Of a stretch of 64,000 bases of DNA, positions 43,101 through 49,200 are shown one piece after another. Source of the stretch: Wukongibacter sp050859025 (lineage in GTDB: Bacteria; Bacillota; Clostridia; Peptostreptococcales; Caminicellaceae); the NCBI RefSeq assembly GCF_050859025.1, contig NZ_CP138200.1:806001-870000 (forward strand). Direction: 5' to 3'. The notes beneath the pieces are model-generated. The model was not told where the DNA came from, ran no database searches, and saw only the letters and a program-made list of their open reading frames with translations. Position 1 is the stretch's first letter, and each line of letters starts with the position of its first letter. Both the position numbers and the translations under genes were made by a program.

Positions 43101-45974
43101 GAAGGTCAAGGAATAGAAACCATGAGAAGGGTAGAAGAAGGCTTAAAGTCGCAAGAAAATATCAAGGTTTTAAATCTTTTTGATAAAGATGTTTATAGGA
43201 ACCTAGATACAAACGTTGATAATGTAAATACTCCAGAGGATATATGTTACCTCATGTATACATCAGGAACAACAGGAAAACCAAAGGGAGTTATGGTAGA
43301 ACATAAAAGCGTAAATAGACTTGTAAAAAATACAAACTATGTTGATTTGAATGATGTTAGGATATTACAAACAGGAGCATTGTCCTTTGATGCATCTACC
43401 TTCGAAATATGGGGAGCACTATTAAATGGAGGTAGATTGTATCTTGCAGAGCGTGATGTATTTATGAATACAAATATGTTAAAAGAAATGATTAACAGTT
43501 GTAGGATTAATACGATGTGGTTAACAGCGGCATTATACAATCAATTGATAACGGAAAATGCAAATACCTTTGATAAGTTAAGATGCCTACTAATAGGTGG
43601 TGAGAAGCTATCACCTAAACATGTTAGAAAGTTAAAGGAAGTAAACCAGAATATAAAATTAATTAATGGATACGGCCCAACGGAAAATACAACCTTTACG
43701 ACTACATATGAAATAGTAGATGGGAATGAGATGATTCCAATAGGTAAACCTATATCAAATACGAAGGTGTATATCTTAAATGATAAGAATCTATGTGGAA
43801 TAGGTATGCCGGGAGAATTATGCATAGCAGGAGATGGACTAGCCAGAGGGTACTTAAATCAACCAGAATTAACTAAAGAAAAGTTTATGGAAAATCCATG
43901 TATCGAGGGTGAACGTATTTATCGTACAGGAGACCTAGCAAGGTGGATGCCCGATGGTAATATTGAGTATCTGGGAAGAATGGATGAACAAGTTAAAATC
44001 AGAGGATTTAGAATCGAGCTGAATGAAGTAGAGAGTGTAATCAAAAAGCAGAAAGGTATTTTAGATGCGGCTGTTATAGCTAGAGAAAATGAAGCAGGGG
44101 ATAAGGCATTGTGCGGATATATAGTAGCAGAAGAAGTAGTGGAGATAGATGAGATAAAGGAAAACATAAGAAAAGAATTACCAGACTATATGATACCAGC
44201 CCTTATGATGCAGCTAGAAAGTTTACCAGTGACGAAGAATGGAAAGCTTGATAAGAGAGCTTTACCGGAGATAGATATGGTGAGCAAAGAGAACTATGTG
44301 GCTCCAAAAAATGAGATAGAAAAGGCCGTAGTATCAAGCTTTAAAGAGATTCTTGGTATAGAGAATATAGGAGTTAAGGATAAATTCTTTGAATTAGGTG
44401 GAGATTCGATTAAAGCCATTCGAGTAGTATCAAAGATTAGAGAAGAGGGCTATGAACTAAGTGTTAAAGATTTAATGACCTCAGGAAATATAGAAAATAT
44501 AAGCAAGAAAATTGAGGAAATATCACAGGAGAGTCGAGATCTATATGAACAGGGTGAGATTAGTGGTGAAGTTCCATTAACGCCAATACAAAAGACCTTT
44601 AATAATTGGAGACTTGAAAAGCCGAATCACTTTAATCAACATATGGTTTTAAAAAATACTCACTTTGATGAATCAGCCTTAAGAAAGATCTTGGATGCTA
44701 TGGTTAGTCATCATGATATCTTAAGAGCTGTTTATAGGGAAGGCAAACAATATATCTTAAGCATAGAAGAAAGTAAAGGCTATGATATGAGTATCTATGA
44801 CTTAACAGATCAATTAACCTATGAGATTGAAGACTTTGTCTATGATGCTTGTAATAAACTTCAGGAATCTATGGACTTACATCAGGGCCCACTTATGAAA
44901 ATCGGGTTGTTCAAGACGAAAAAGGAGGATCATCTTTTCATCTGTTTACATCACTTGGTTGTTGATGGTGTTTCGTGGAGAATTCTTCTAGAAGACCTTG
45001 AAAAAGGCTATGGGAAAGCTAAGGGAGGAGACAAAATTGAACTTCCTTTAAAAACTGCATCCTATAAGGATTGGGCATATGCATTAGAGGAGTATAGTCA
45101 AAGTAAAACGCTGAAGAATGAGTATAAATATTGGTTAGAGGTAAATGAGGTTATTGATAAAGGAAATCTTAAAGGAGATACTGACGGAGAAGTAACTGAT
45201 AATGAAAAATTTGGGACGGAAAAATTCGTTTTAAATAAGGAAAAAACGAAAGAATTATTATACGAAGCAGGAAAAGCCTATGGTACAGAGATAAATGACT
45301 TGCTTTTAACTGCACTGGGAGAAGCTGTTAGGAAAAGCACAAAGCAAACTATTTTAAGTGTTGCCTTAGAAGGACATGGAAGGGAATCCTTAGAAAAGCC
45401 AATTTCTATAGATAGAACTGTTGGGTGGTTTACGAGTATCTATCCTGTTATTATCACCACCCCAAATAATGATATAGAGGGCAACATTATCAGAGTAAAA
45501 GAAATGCTTAGAAGAATACCGAATAAAGGCATAGGCTATGGAATATTAAGATCAAGCTCAGAGTATGATTTGTCTGATAAAAAGGTTAGTATATGCTTTA
45601 ATTACTTAGGTGATTTTGACCATATGCTAACGAATAAAGGAAAGGGTAAATTAGATAAAGAGGATAACATAGAGATGTCGGAATTTTCAGGTGGAGAAGC
45701 AAATGCCAAGGAAAATGGTTATGATAATGACCTTACATTTAATGGAAACATAAGTAATGGACAATTAAACTTCATAATTACATATAACGTTGAGAAGTAT
45801 AGCGAAAAACTTATTCAGAAGATTAAAGAAAATTATATTACATCATTAACAAATATAATAAACCATTGTATAGATCAAGATGATACAGTAATGACCGCTT
45901 CTGATTTAGGTATATTGGATTTAAAGGATAAAGAAATAGAAGAAATTAATAAATTTGTAGACTTTATATCCTAG
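28170..45974 (+). CDS. Giant non-ribosomal peptide synthetase: AL-KR-T / C-A*-T / C-A-T / C-A*-T / C-A-T-E
   Basis: 5,934 residues. Approximate order: acyl-ligase (AL) 95-690 (LTSGSTGIPK, WMPLDHVGGI); ketoreductase 895-1115 (VITGGLGGVG, SAYCSANDF); T0 near 1260 (FQVGGDSIRA). Module 1: C 1334-1770 (HHIMSDG), A* 1776-2284, T near 2321. Module 2: C 2385 onwards (HHIISDG), A 2800-3310 with YTSGTTGKPKG, T near 3350. Module 3: C, A* 3830-4340, T. Module 4: C, A 4860-5370, T (LGGDSIKA), then an epimerase 5460-5930 (HHLVVDGVSW, EGHGRE). Both A* domains have lost the A3 loop (IYKTDEKEAKG at 1944 and 4000) and carry Glu for the amino-binding Asp (1988, 4044). Pocket residues of A2 and A4 both read DAFWLGGTFK by alignment to GrsA, close to the Val code DAFWIGGTFK. 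The AL-KR-T start suggests a keto acid loaded and reduced to a hydroxy-acyl starter. The product chain would then be hydroxyacyl-?-Val-?-D-Val, passed to the next protein. Domain calls are firm; substrates are predictions. Confidence 0.95.
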   Translation: MSISKKLSFNEANIIVEQLEKKCNVSEIAMVIEKDETINKLVHIDDLDLDYQAHEIISVEDYASIDIDSYSEMGNRKKALISGKPLLITGEDPKTLQEILKRAASLAKDKGIIFILEEGVEDFLSYQDLLSYSEQLLHGLRNKGIKPGESVILQFRHNRNFIIGFWACILGGFLPTPLAVAPSYRVDNAAVRKMHNTWKILDKPIILTEKDLKDEILEIKSVVNEDEIIAWDIETLLDNESDKDWFPCTEDTVVLNLLTSGSTGIPKCVQHKSGSVIARSKATAINNGFTSDEISLNWMPLDHVGGIVMSHIRDTFLMCNQINGLISEFIKNPLNWLDWIEKYRATYSWAPNFAFSLVVDCKEKMQGKKWDLSSMKCILNGGEAIVPRVAKDFLKILRQYKLDKKCMMPSFGMSETSSGILECKKYDVLSDNCGTLFVDKRTLNGQLRLTDKNSKYAVVFTEVGSPVPGVRARIVDENNKCKDEDEIGLLQISGPTIMNGYFKNDIANKEAFTDDGWFNTGDLAFIHNGSVVITGREKDVIILNGANYYNYEIEAIAEQVKGVKTTFSCATSIRLGDGSEAFAIFYVPVIDDLKFNILTIQRIKQVVTEKIGVTPKIIIPVSENEFYKTDSGKISRAQFRKNFENNVYSHRIKEIDLYLENENTLPQWFYRETLFECPLDNRGDSLNNSKYLIFCNSYKMKERFISDNRFNKANLIFVSIGQDFECIDNNYSINPKRQEDYIKLFKALKEKEYDDFYVMHLWNCTQSEINCVEELRSIQYLGAISIMYIIQQILSTDIKLNGLTVATINSLGVDNERNFNYYQSTISGYVKSAAEENIKIKHIDLEGIDEDFDYELIIVESNNYDEKQVLYRNNKRFKIGIEKLDVLKNKERVVPLKEGGVYVITGGLGGVGSLIAKILMANYRANVVLLGRREIQFNSKDAIPHIHKPKIERYTELKGYEKYGGSVEYISCDICDLNEVHRILKECSTKFKRDVDGVIHFAGVIQEKLIVEQTEEELLDMYKAKVFATWVLNKALEKYEESIFISASSARTLLPGMTVSAYCSANDFIGNFAYYQNNNDKNRNYCFSWSLWDEIGMSEGLVVKNSLNNKGFSPINSMAGKNSFLAALRFDEPLIYIGLNDSKYDVCQLTNKKMKDSYKLSIYSSINHFLSKGYDDINQVMEEVKGTELKSLNNEVIILYELPVDKNGAINKSMLVNRKSTLLGKTDMIRPRTEEERIIHDIWKELLKINEFGVTDNFFQVGGDSIRAMRLLSALKNKFKKNIKHQELFKMNTIEQQAKFFKDTYQRNDKVESLENNERDLDVIKQDNELIAEMSSAQKSQWILYEMNPDCPYYNNTVSITITGFAIIPCLKMAINELVRRHDTLRTKYRIVNDIPSQIVFEDVDFEIEEYDLRELAVEEKKTKLEEIHYEEANKVINIVEDNPFRVKIIQLEALKTELLMSMHHIMSDGWSMRVLLQDITDIYKDILKYGRSRLPDLPMRYIDYSMDQKKYLLSKGFKNQLNYWKNQLHGELPILELPIDKQRPHVHTYNGKRRIFEINQNTTISLRNLCNEKGCTLYMLLMSAFACMLQRHTRQEDLIIGTLIANRNDSDLEKMIGFFANTMPLRLNVKPSMGFDALLEQVKDRILGLYDNQDVPFEVLVNELQIQREANRNPLFPVLFALQNAQLEAMKVDDTKFQLNIMDSDTSKFDFSVQIFEIENSLSVKFEYNTDLFKDETMERWQAHFIKLVEEIANKKYEMISEFEIIPENERELLLDKFNNTEAKYQSGMCIHQLIEEQVMRGPDKTAVAYGDEKITYKELNEKANRLASELHKEGIKAREYVAVVTERSIDMIVRTLAVMKVGAVCVPINTMYPVDRIYRMLKDCMAKAVLAQGNTDIDISGVKEASRQVGAKIIFTDTNEKCDGLAEDAKNLNISNDLAYLIYKTDEKEAKGVMLEHSSIVNMVKDVEYVNLKDIKLLQTGALSFERSIFEIWGALLNGGELHLIDGAEFSEPEELKDIIKKYEIDMMCLTPAIYNQMVIEDVEVFDGLKYLLIGGDRISKFHVGMLKKHNENIRIFNGYESTETTGFVTIYEIGKEDDIIPIGKPIRNNRIYILDGDNLCGIGITGEMYISGSGLSRGYLNKPELTAERFIENPVLEGEKLYKTGDLARWLDDGNIEYLGKINNQTQIRGLKVKLDEIEDIIKNQKGVEDAVVVSRKDEEGQNQLYAYMVLDGMINITRIMEELQKTLPEYMIPAYIAQIDWLPLTNKGKVDKGALPDIRESWKEEYIEPRDEKEEVVAKIFGEILGIDRIGIKDSFFERGGNSIRATRLVNHIEKLLGVRLSLQRIFETPTVEGICKQLSGEKSIKYEEIPRTEKKPYYVMSSAQKRMYLVNKIDRDGIAYNMPIIFETNGELDYHRIKAAFEKLIERHEILRTSFHMIDDEPMQKISDHVKLDIEYIEKDDYGKSDFVRPFDLGKAPLMRIRVVKKEDRVQLFFDMHHIISDGVSLNILIDEFSRLYNGETLEKLRIHYKDYSEWMMNRDLSKQREYWVKEFSGDTPILSLPLDYQRPKIQSFSGNVIREVIGKEIKQKIQSLSKANGTTEYMTLLSAVMILLQKYSRQEDIVVGSPITGRTHKDTETIMGMLVNTLAMRGRPEGEKSYRDFLAEIRASTLKAYDNQEYPFEELVESVEVVRDLSRNPLFDVMFALQNNEALQIHIEDMEFQLVPNQTVAHFDLNIFMQELGDSYEIFFEYCSELFKEETIKRMIGHFSQILEQITEFPDKKIKDIEVVKGLEKETVLYDFNDTKSEYPKDKSVHNLFEEQVMRIPEAVAVVFGDEEITYKGLNQRANQLARRLRKEGVRPNDCVGIMVEKSIEMIVGILGIIKAGGAYVPIDPMYPEARIGYMINDCEAKVMLTDGKGIEVLRRIEVSLVKQKDFKAINIFSKDVYKGLSTNVDNVNIPEDIGYIIYTSGTTGKPKGVMVEHKSINRLVKNTNYVNFNDVRILQTGALSFDASTFEIWGALLNGGRLYLAKRDAFMNADLLKEMINTYKINMMWLTAALYNQLITENVKTFNKLEYLLIGGEKLSAEHVKMLKETNKNTKLINGYGPTENTTFTTTYEIVDGNCMIPIGKPISNTRVYILNDNKLCGIGMPGELCVAGDGLAKGYLNQVELTKEKFVENPYVKGECIYRTGDMARWLPDGNIEYLGRIDEQVKIRGFRIELGEIESVLKKQAGILDTAVIVREDEAGDKVLYAYIVSKETMDINEIKESIRKELPSYMVPAFMMQIESLPVTKNGKLNKKALPEIEAVNEENFVAPRNEQEKALVSSFEEILGIEKVGIRDSFFELGGNSLRATRLVNHIEKSLGIRLSLQNIFANQTVEEICKQLNEDQTGEYEQIPRAEEKPYYTMSSAQKRIYLVNKIDKEGVAYNMPIVLEAKGDIDYDRVKYAFEKLVERHEILRTSFHMVDGHPVQRISQKVQLDIEYLEANEYTREEFVRPFDLAKAPLIRIKVVKLQDSVKLFLDMHHIISDGFSLNILVDEVSRLYNGEVLKPLSLQYKDYSQWMATRDLSKQEQYWINEFSGDIPVLSLPLDYQRPKIQSFSGNLIREVIGKEIKQKIQHLSKTSGTTEYMTLLSVVMILLQKYSKQEDIIVGSPISGRTHKDTESIMGMFVNTLAMRGRPEGEKSYRQFLAEIKESTLKAYDNQEYPFEELVESVDIARDLSRNPLFDVVFALQNNEATRVHIENLEFKLVPNQNITHFDLSIHIQEFEENYELFVEYCTDLFKAKTIKGMMEHFKNILEQITEYPDIKIKDIEMLSNSEKEMILSEFNNTDKECQKNMGIPELIEEQVKRIPNNTAVAYDGERITYQELNEKANRLALELRRKGIKQKEHVAVVTERSIDMIVRTLAVMKAGAVCVPVNPMYPVDRIYNMLKDCMAKAVLVQGNTDIDISGVKEASRQVGAKIIFTDTNEKCDGLAEDVENLNISNDLAYLIYKTDEKEAKGVILEHSSIVNMVKDVEYVNLKDIKLLQTGALSFERSIFEIWGALLNGGELHLIDGAEFSEPEELKDIIKKYEIDMMCLTPAIYNQMVIEDVEIFDGLKYLLIGGDRISKFHVGILKKHNENIRIFNGYESTETTGFVTIYEIGKEDDIIPIGKPIRNNRIYILDGDNLCGIGIPGEMYISGSGLSRGYLNKPELTAERFIENPVLEGEKLYKTGDLARWLDDGNIEYLGKIEDQVKIKGFKINSIRIEDVIKTVNGVQDAALVPKRDEKNQQQLYAYIALDEGVDVRRIIEELQIYLPEYMIPAYITQIDWLPLTNKGKVDKEALPDIVDSWKEEYIAPRNEKEEAVARIFGEILSIDVVGVKDSFFERGGNSIKATRLVNHIEEALGVRLSLKSIFANPTVEEICKQFSDEKTVQYEQIPRADKKNYYAMSSTQKRMFFINEMDRESTAYNMPIIYEAKGDIDFGCIKNAFEELVERHEILRTSFHMADGQPVQRISNEAELDIEYIESKGYTKADFLCPFDLRKAPLLRIRVVKEEEKNLIFFDMHHIISDGVSLNILIEEFLRLYSGQVLEPLNIQYKDYSEWMVGRDLEEQKKYWLDEFSTDIPILSLPLDYQRSKVQSFRGNMIEESVGKEIKEKIQHLSKVSETTEYMTLLSAVMILLRKYSRQEDIVIGSPITGRVHKDTEKIMGMFVNTLAMRGRPEGEKSYRDFLKEIKESTLKAYDNQEYPLEELVESVEVVRDLSRNPLFDVVFALQNIEDIQFKSEKLELEAIESEHITSHFDLSIYMKEIGDSYRVIFEYCSDLFKEETMQGMLKHFVVILEQIAENPDKKLKDIEAFTDLEKEKVLYDFNDTMAEYPRDKSVYNLFEEQVNRMPEAVAVVFGDKEITYGELDQRASQLARVLREEGVKPNDYIVIMVEKSIEMIIGILGIIKAGGAYVPIDPMYPDDRIRYMINDCEAKVILTEGQGIETMRRVEEGLKSQENIKVLNLFDKDVYRNLDTNVDNVNTPEDICYLMYTSGTTGKPKGVMVEHKSVNRLVKNTNYVDLNDVRILQTGALSFDASTFEIWGALLNGGRLYLAERDVFMNTNMLKEMINSCRINTMWLTAALYNQLITENANTFDKLRCLLIGGEKLSPKHVRKLKEVNQNIKLINGYGPTENTTFTTTYEIVDGNEMIPIGKPISNTKVYILNDKNLCGIGMPGELCIAGDGLARGYLNQPELTKEKFMENPCIEGERIYRTGDLARWMPDGNIEYLGRMDEQVKIRGFRIELNEVESVIKKQKGILDAAVIARENEAGDKALCGYIVAEEVVEIDEIKENIRKELPDYMIPALMMQLESLPVTKNGKLDKRALPEIDMVSKENYVAPKNEIEKAVVSSFKEILGIENIGVKDKFFELGGDSIKAIRVVSKIREEGYELSVKDLMTSGNIENISKKIEEISQESRDLYEQGEISGEVPLTPIQKTFNNWRLEKPNHFNQHMVLKNTHFDESALRKILDAMVSHHDILRAVYREGKQYILSIEESKGYDMSIYDLTDQLTYEIEDFVYDACNKLQESMDLHQGPLMKIGLFKTKKEDHLFICLHHLVVDGVSWRILLEDLEKGYGKAKGGDKIELPLKTASYKDWAYALEEYSQSKTLKNEYKYWLEVNEVIDKGNLKGDTDGEVTDNEKFGTEKFVLNKEKTKELLYEAGKAYGTEINDLLLTALGEAVRKSTKQTILSVALEGHGRESLEKPISIDRTVGWFTSIYPVIITTPNNDIEGNIIRVKEMLRRIPNKGIGYGILRSSSEYDLSDKKVSICFNYLGDFDHMLTNKGKGKLDKEDNIEMSEFSGGEANAKENGYDNDLTFNGNISNGQLNFIITYNVEKYSEKLIQKIKENYITSLTNIINHCIDQDDTVMTASDLGILDLKDKEIEEINKFVDFIS
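33480..38360 (+). repeat. First copy of duplicated module pair A*-T-C-A-T
   Basis: This segment matches 39650-44520 at a constant offset of 6,168 bases (2,056 codons). Identity is highest through the degenerate A domain (about 33705-34720 against 39873-40888), where long runs are identical by eye. It indicates a two-module duplication or later gene conversion. Confidence 0.8.
39650..44520 (+). repeat. Second copy of duplicated module pair A*-T-C-A-T
   Basis: Partner of 33480-38360. The A* copies stay nearly identical until the A8 region (near 40888). After that, C-terminal parts of A*, T and C diverge more, which suggests patchy homogenisation. Confidence 0.8.
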
Positions 45975-46038
45975 AGAATATTTACGGAAGGAAGTAAAAC
46001 TGATGCATTAGGGCTTCGGTATAAGTTTATTGTATATG

Positions 46039-46157
46039 GGAGTGTTTCAGAATGATGGAATTCTGTGTTATTTAAAATTCAGTGACTTGGGGCAGGTTAA
46101 CACTAGCCAAACCATCTGAATTTCAAAATCTTAAGCTTCATTCATTCTGAAACATCC
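46039..46157. repeat. Long intergenic palindrome between synthetase genes
   Basis: Arms GGAGTGTTTCAGAATGA (46039-46055) and TCATTCTGAAACATCC (46142-46157), with an inner stem AAATTCAG / CTGAATTT. The nested two-stem layout resembles family B (1995, 13781), although the sequence is different. It lies in the 260-base gap between the two large synthetase genes; the rest of that gap holds only the ribosome site AAAGGAGG. Confidence 0.6.
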
Positions 46158-46234
46158 TGAAGCTAATCTTATAAGATATATTTCTAGGAGAGTCCTTTGT
46201 AGAAATATCCTAAACACAAAAGGAGGTTTTTAAA

Positions 46235-49200
46235 ATGAAAAGTAAACTTAATAAAAAGATTGAAGATATATATTCTTTAACGCCTATGCAGGAGGGAATG
46301 TTGTATCATAGGTTAATTGATGGTGCATCTACAAGTAATTTTTCACAAAGTAATATAACTTTAAGGGGTGAAGTGAATATTGATTCTGTGAAGGAAGCCA
46401 TCCAATTGCTTGCAGATAAATACGAGATTTTAAGAACTAGTATTTTTCATACAAAAGTAACTGTACCAAGACAATTGGTTTTTAGAGAACGAGGGATAGA
46501 AATAATTGAGAAGGACATATTGAAGGGAAAATCAGACATTGAAGAAAGTGTCAAAGCAAAAGAAATAGAAGAAATTAAAAAGAATGATATCAAGAGAGGA
46601 TTTGATTTAGAAAAGGATTCCCTTTTGAGGATTACTATTATTAAGACGAAAGAAAAAGAGTACTATTTGATATGGAGCTTTCATCATATCATTATGGATG
46701 GTTGGTGTTTGTCATTAATTTATAGAGATTTTATGAAATATTATAGAGAAATAGAGGGCGGATATGATAGAAATGCCATTAAGGAAATAATTAACCAGGA
46801 GCGTGAAAACATTGTATCCTATGGACAGTATATTCGTTGGTTAGAAAAGCAAGATAAGGAAGAAGCGCTGAATTATTTCAAGAAAATGTTAGATGAGTAT
46901 GAAGAAGTTACAGAAATTCCACCCTTAGGTCAGCCTTCGAAAACAGAAGAGCAAGTAAAAGAGGAAATTTTGACACTGGATTCTTATCTGAGTGAAAGAT
47001 TAAGGGAAATTTGTACAGAGCTAGGTGTCACAATGAGTACCATAGTAGAAGGTGCATGGGCTGTGGTTCTACAAAAGTATAACAACAGTCAAGATGTTGT
47101 ATTTGGAAGAGTAGTTTCAGGAAGAAATGCTGATATTTTAGGGATAGAACAGACTGTTGGATTGTTTGTGAACACCATCCCTTCAAGAATTCGTACAGAT
47201 AAAGAGACAACCTGTAAAGAATTATTGAAAGATCTACAAAAACAGAATATTGAAAGCACAAAATATGAATACTGCTCATTAGTGGAAATACAAAATGAAA
47301 CTCTTCAGGGACATAATCTAATTAAGACATTATATGTCTTTGAAAATTATTATATAGATAAGGGTATAAATCAAGGTATTGAAAATATAGAGATGGATTT
47401 TGTAGATGGTAGAGAACAAACCAGTTATGATATCTCTCTAAGCGCCTTTTTTGTTGACAAACTAAACCTCAAGTTCTTATATAATCCAGGACTATTTAGA
47501 CAAGAAGAAATAACAACACTGTTAGAAAGACTCGAAAAAGTTTTAGGACAGTTCGTAGAGACTCCTAATAAAAAGGTTAATGAAATAGAAATCTTTACAG
47601 AATCTGAACAAGAAATGGTTTTATACAAATTTAATGATACTAAATCAGAATATCCAGAGGATAACTGTGTTCATGAACTTTTTGAAGAACAAGCAGCAAA
47701 GACACCAAAGGCATCGGCCTTGGTATTCGGTGATGAAAAAATAACCTATGAAGAATTAAATACAAAAGCCAATCAGTTAGCAAGACGATTGAGAAAAGAA
47801 GGCATACAGCCAAATGATTATGTAGGAGTCATGATAGAGAGATCTATTGAAATGATTATTGGTATTTATGGTGTTATGAAGGCAGGAGCTGCCTATGTAC
47901 CAATTGATCCATCATATCCAAGGGAGCGTATAAAGCTGATTTTAGAGGATTGTAAGCCACAAATGGTGTTAGCAGGTGGAGATGCAATAGCTATATTAGA
48001 AGGGATAGGAGATAAAGTTAAGTATATTGATATTTTTGATAAGGACATCTATTTTGGGGTAGGAACGAATCTAGAGAAAGTCAATAGTCCTAAGGATAAT
48101 ATGTATTTAATTTATACATCAGGAAGTAGTGGGAAACCGAAGGCAGTGATACAGAATCATAGAACCATTGTAAATTTAATGCTATGGCAGAAAACAGAAT
48201 CAAAAATCAATCTAAATTCAAATATATTATTATCCACAACCATCAGTTTTGATGTGGCAACACAGGAGATAGTATCAGCATTCCTTTGCGGAGGAACGGC
48301 ACATTTAATATCAGATGAAACAAAAAAGGATATAGGATTAATAACAGAGTATTTAGAAGCGAATAACATAAATGTCCTATTTACTACACCTTCATACTTT
48401 GACATCCTAACCTCAAATAAGAGATGCTTAAATGCCATACTTAATAGGATGACAGATGTTATATTGGCAGGGGAAGCCTTTTATCTGAATAATCATGTTT
48501 TACAGGATAATAGAAAAAATAATATAAGATTCCATAATCATTATGGACCCTCAGAAACCCATGTTGTAACAAATAATATACATGAAGGATCTAGTAATAC
48601 ACTAACAATAGGTAAGCCCATTGCTAATACAAGAATTTATATATTAAATGAAAATAACTTATGCGGCATTGGCATTCCTGGTGAATTATGTATTGCAGGT
48701 CATGGCCTTTCGCAGGGATATTTAAATCAACCAGAGCTGACGAAGGAAAAGTTCGTTGAAAACCCTTATATAAAGGGAGAATGCATTTATCGTACAGGAG
48801 ACTTAGCTAGATGGTTAACCGATGGAAATATTGAGTACATTGGAAGAATAGACGAGCAGGTTAAAATTAGGGGATTTAGAATAGAATTAGGTGAAATAGA
48901 AAATGTGATAAAAAAACAGTCAGGTATTTTAAATGCAGTCGTTATAGTTAAAAAGAATGAAGTTGGGAATAAGGTACTTTGTGGATATATTGTATCTGAA
49001 GAAGAGCTTGATATAGATAATTTAAAAGAAAATATAAGAAAAGAATTGCCGGACTATATGATACCAGCTTTTATTATGCAGGTAGAAAGCATTCCAGTGA
49101 CCAAGAATGGAAAGCTCAATAAAAGAGCTTTACCGGAAATAAATATTATGACTAAAAGAGACTTTATTGCTCCAAGAAATGAGATAGAAAAAGCCTTAGC

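Noticed and set aside
28562..44167. Many minus-strand open frames of 60-180 codons inside the giant synthetase
   Set aside because: They recur at matching places in each module, have no ribosome sites and are shadows of the repeated plus-strand coding sequence.
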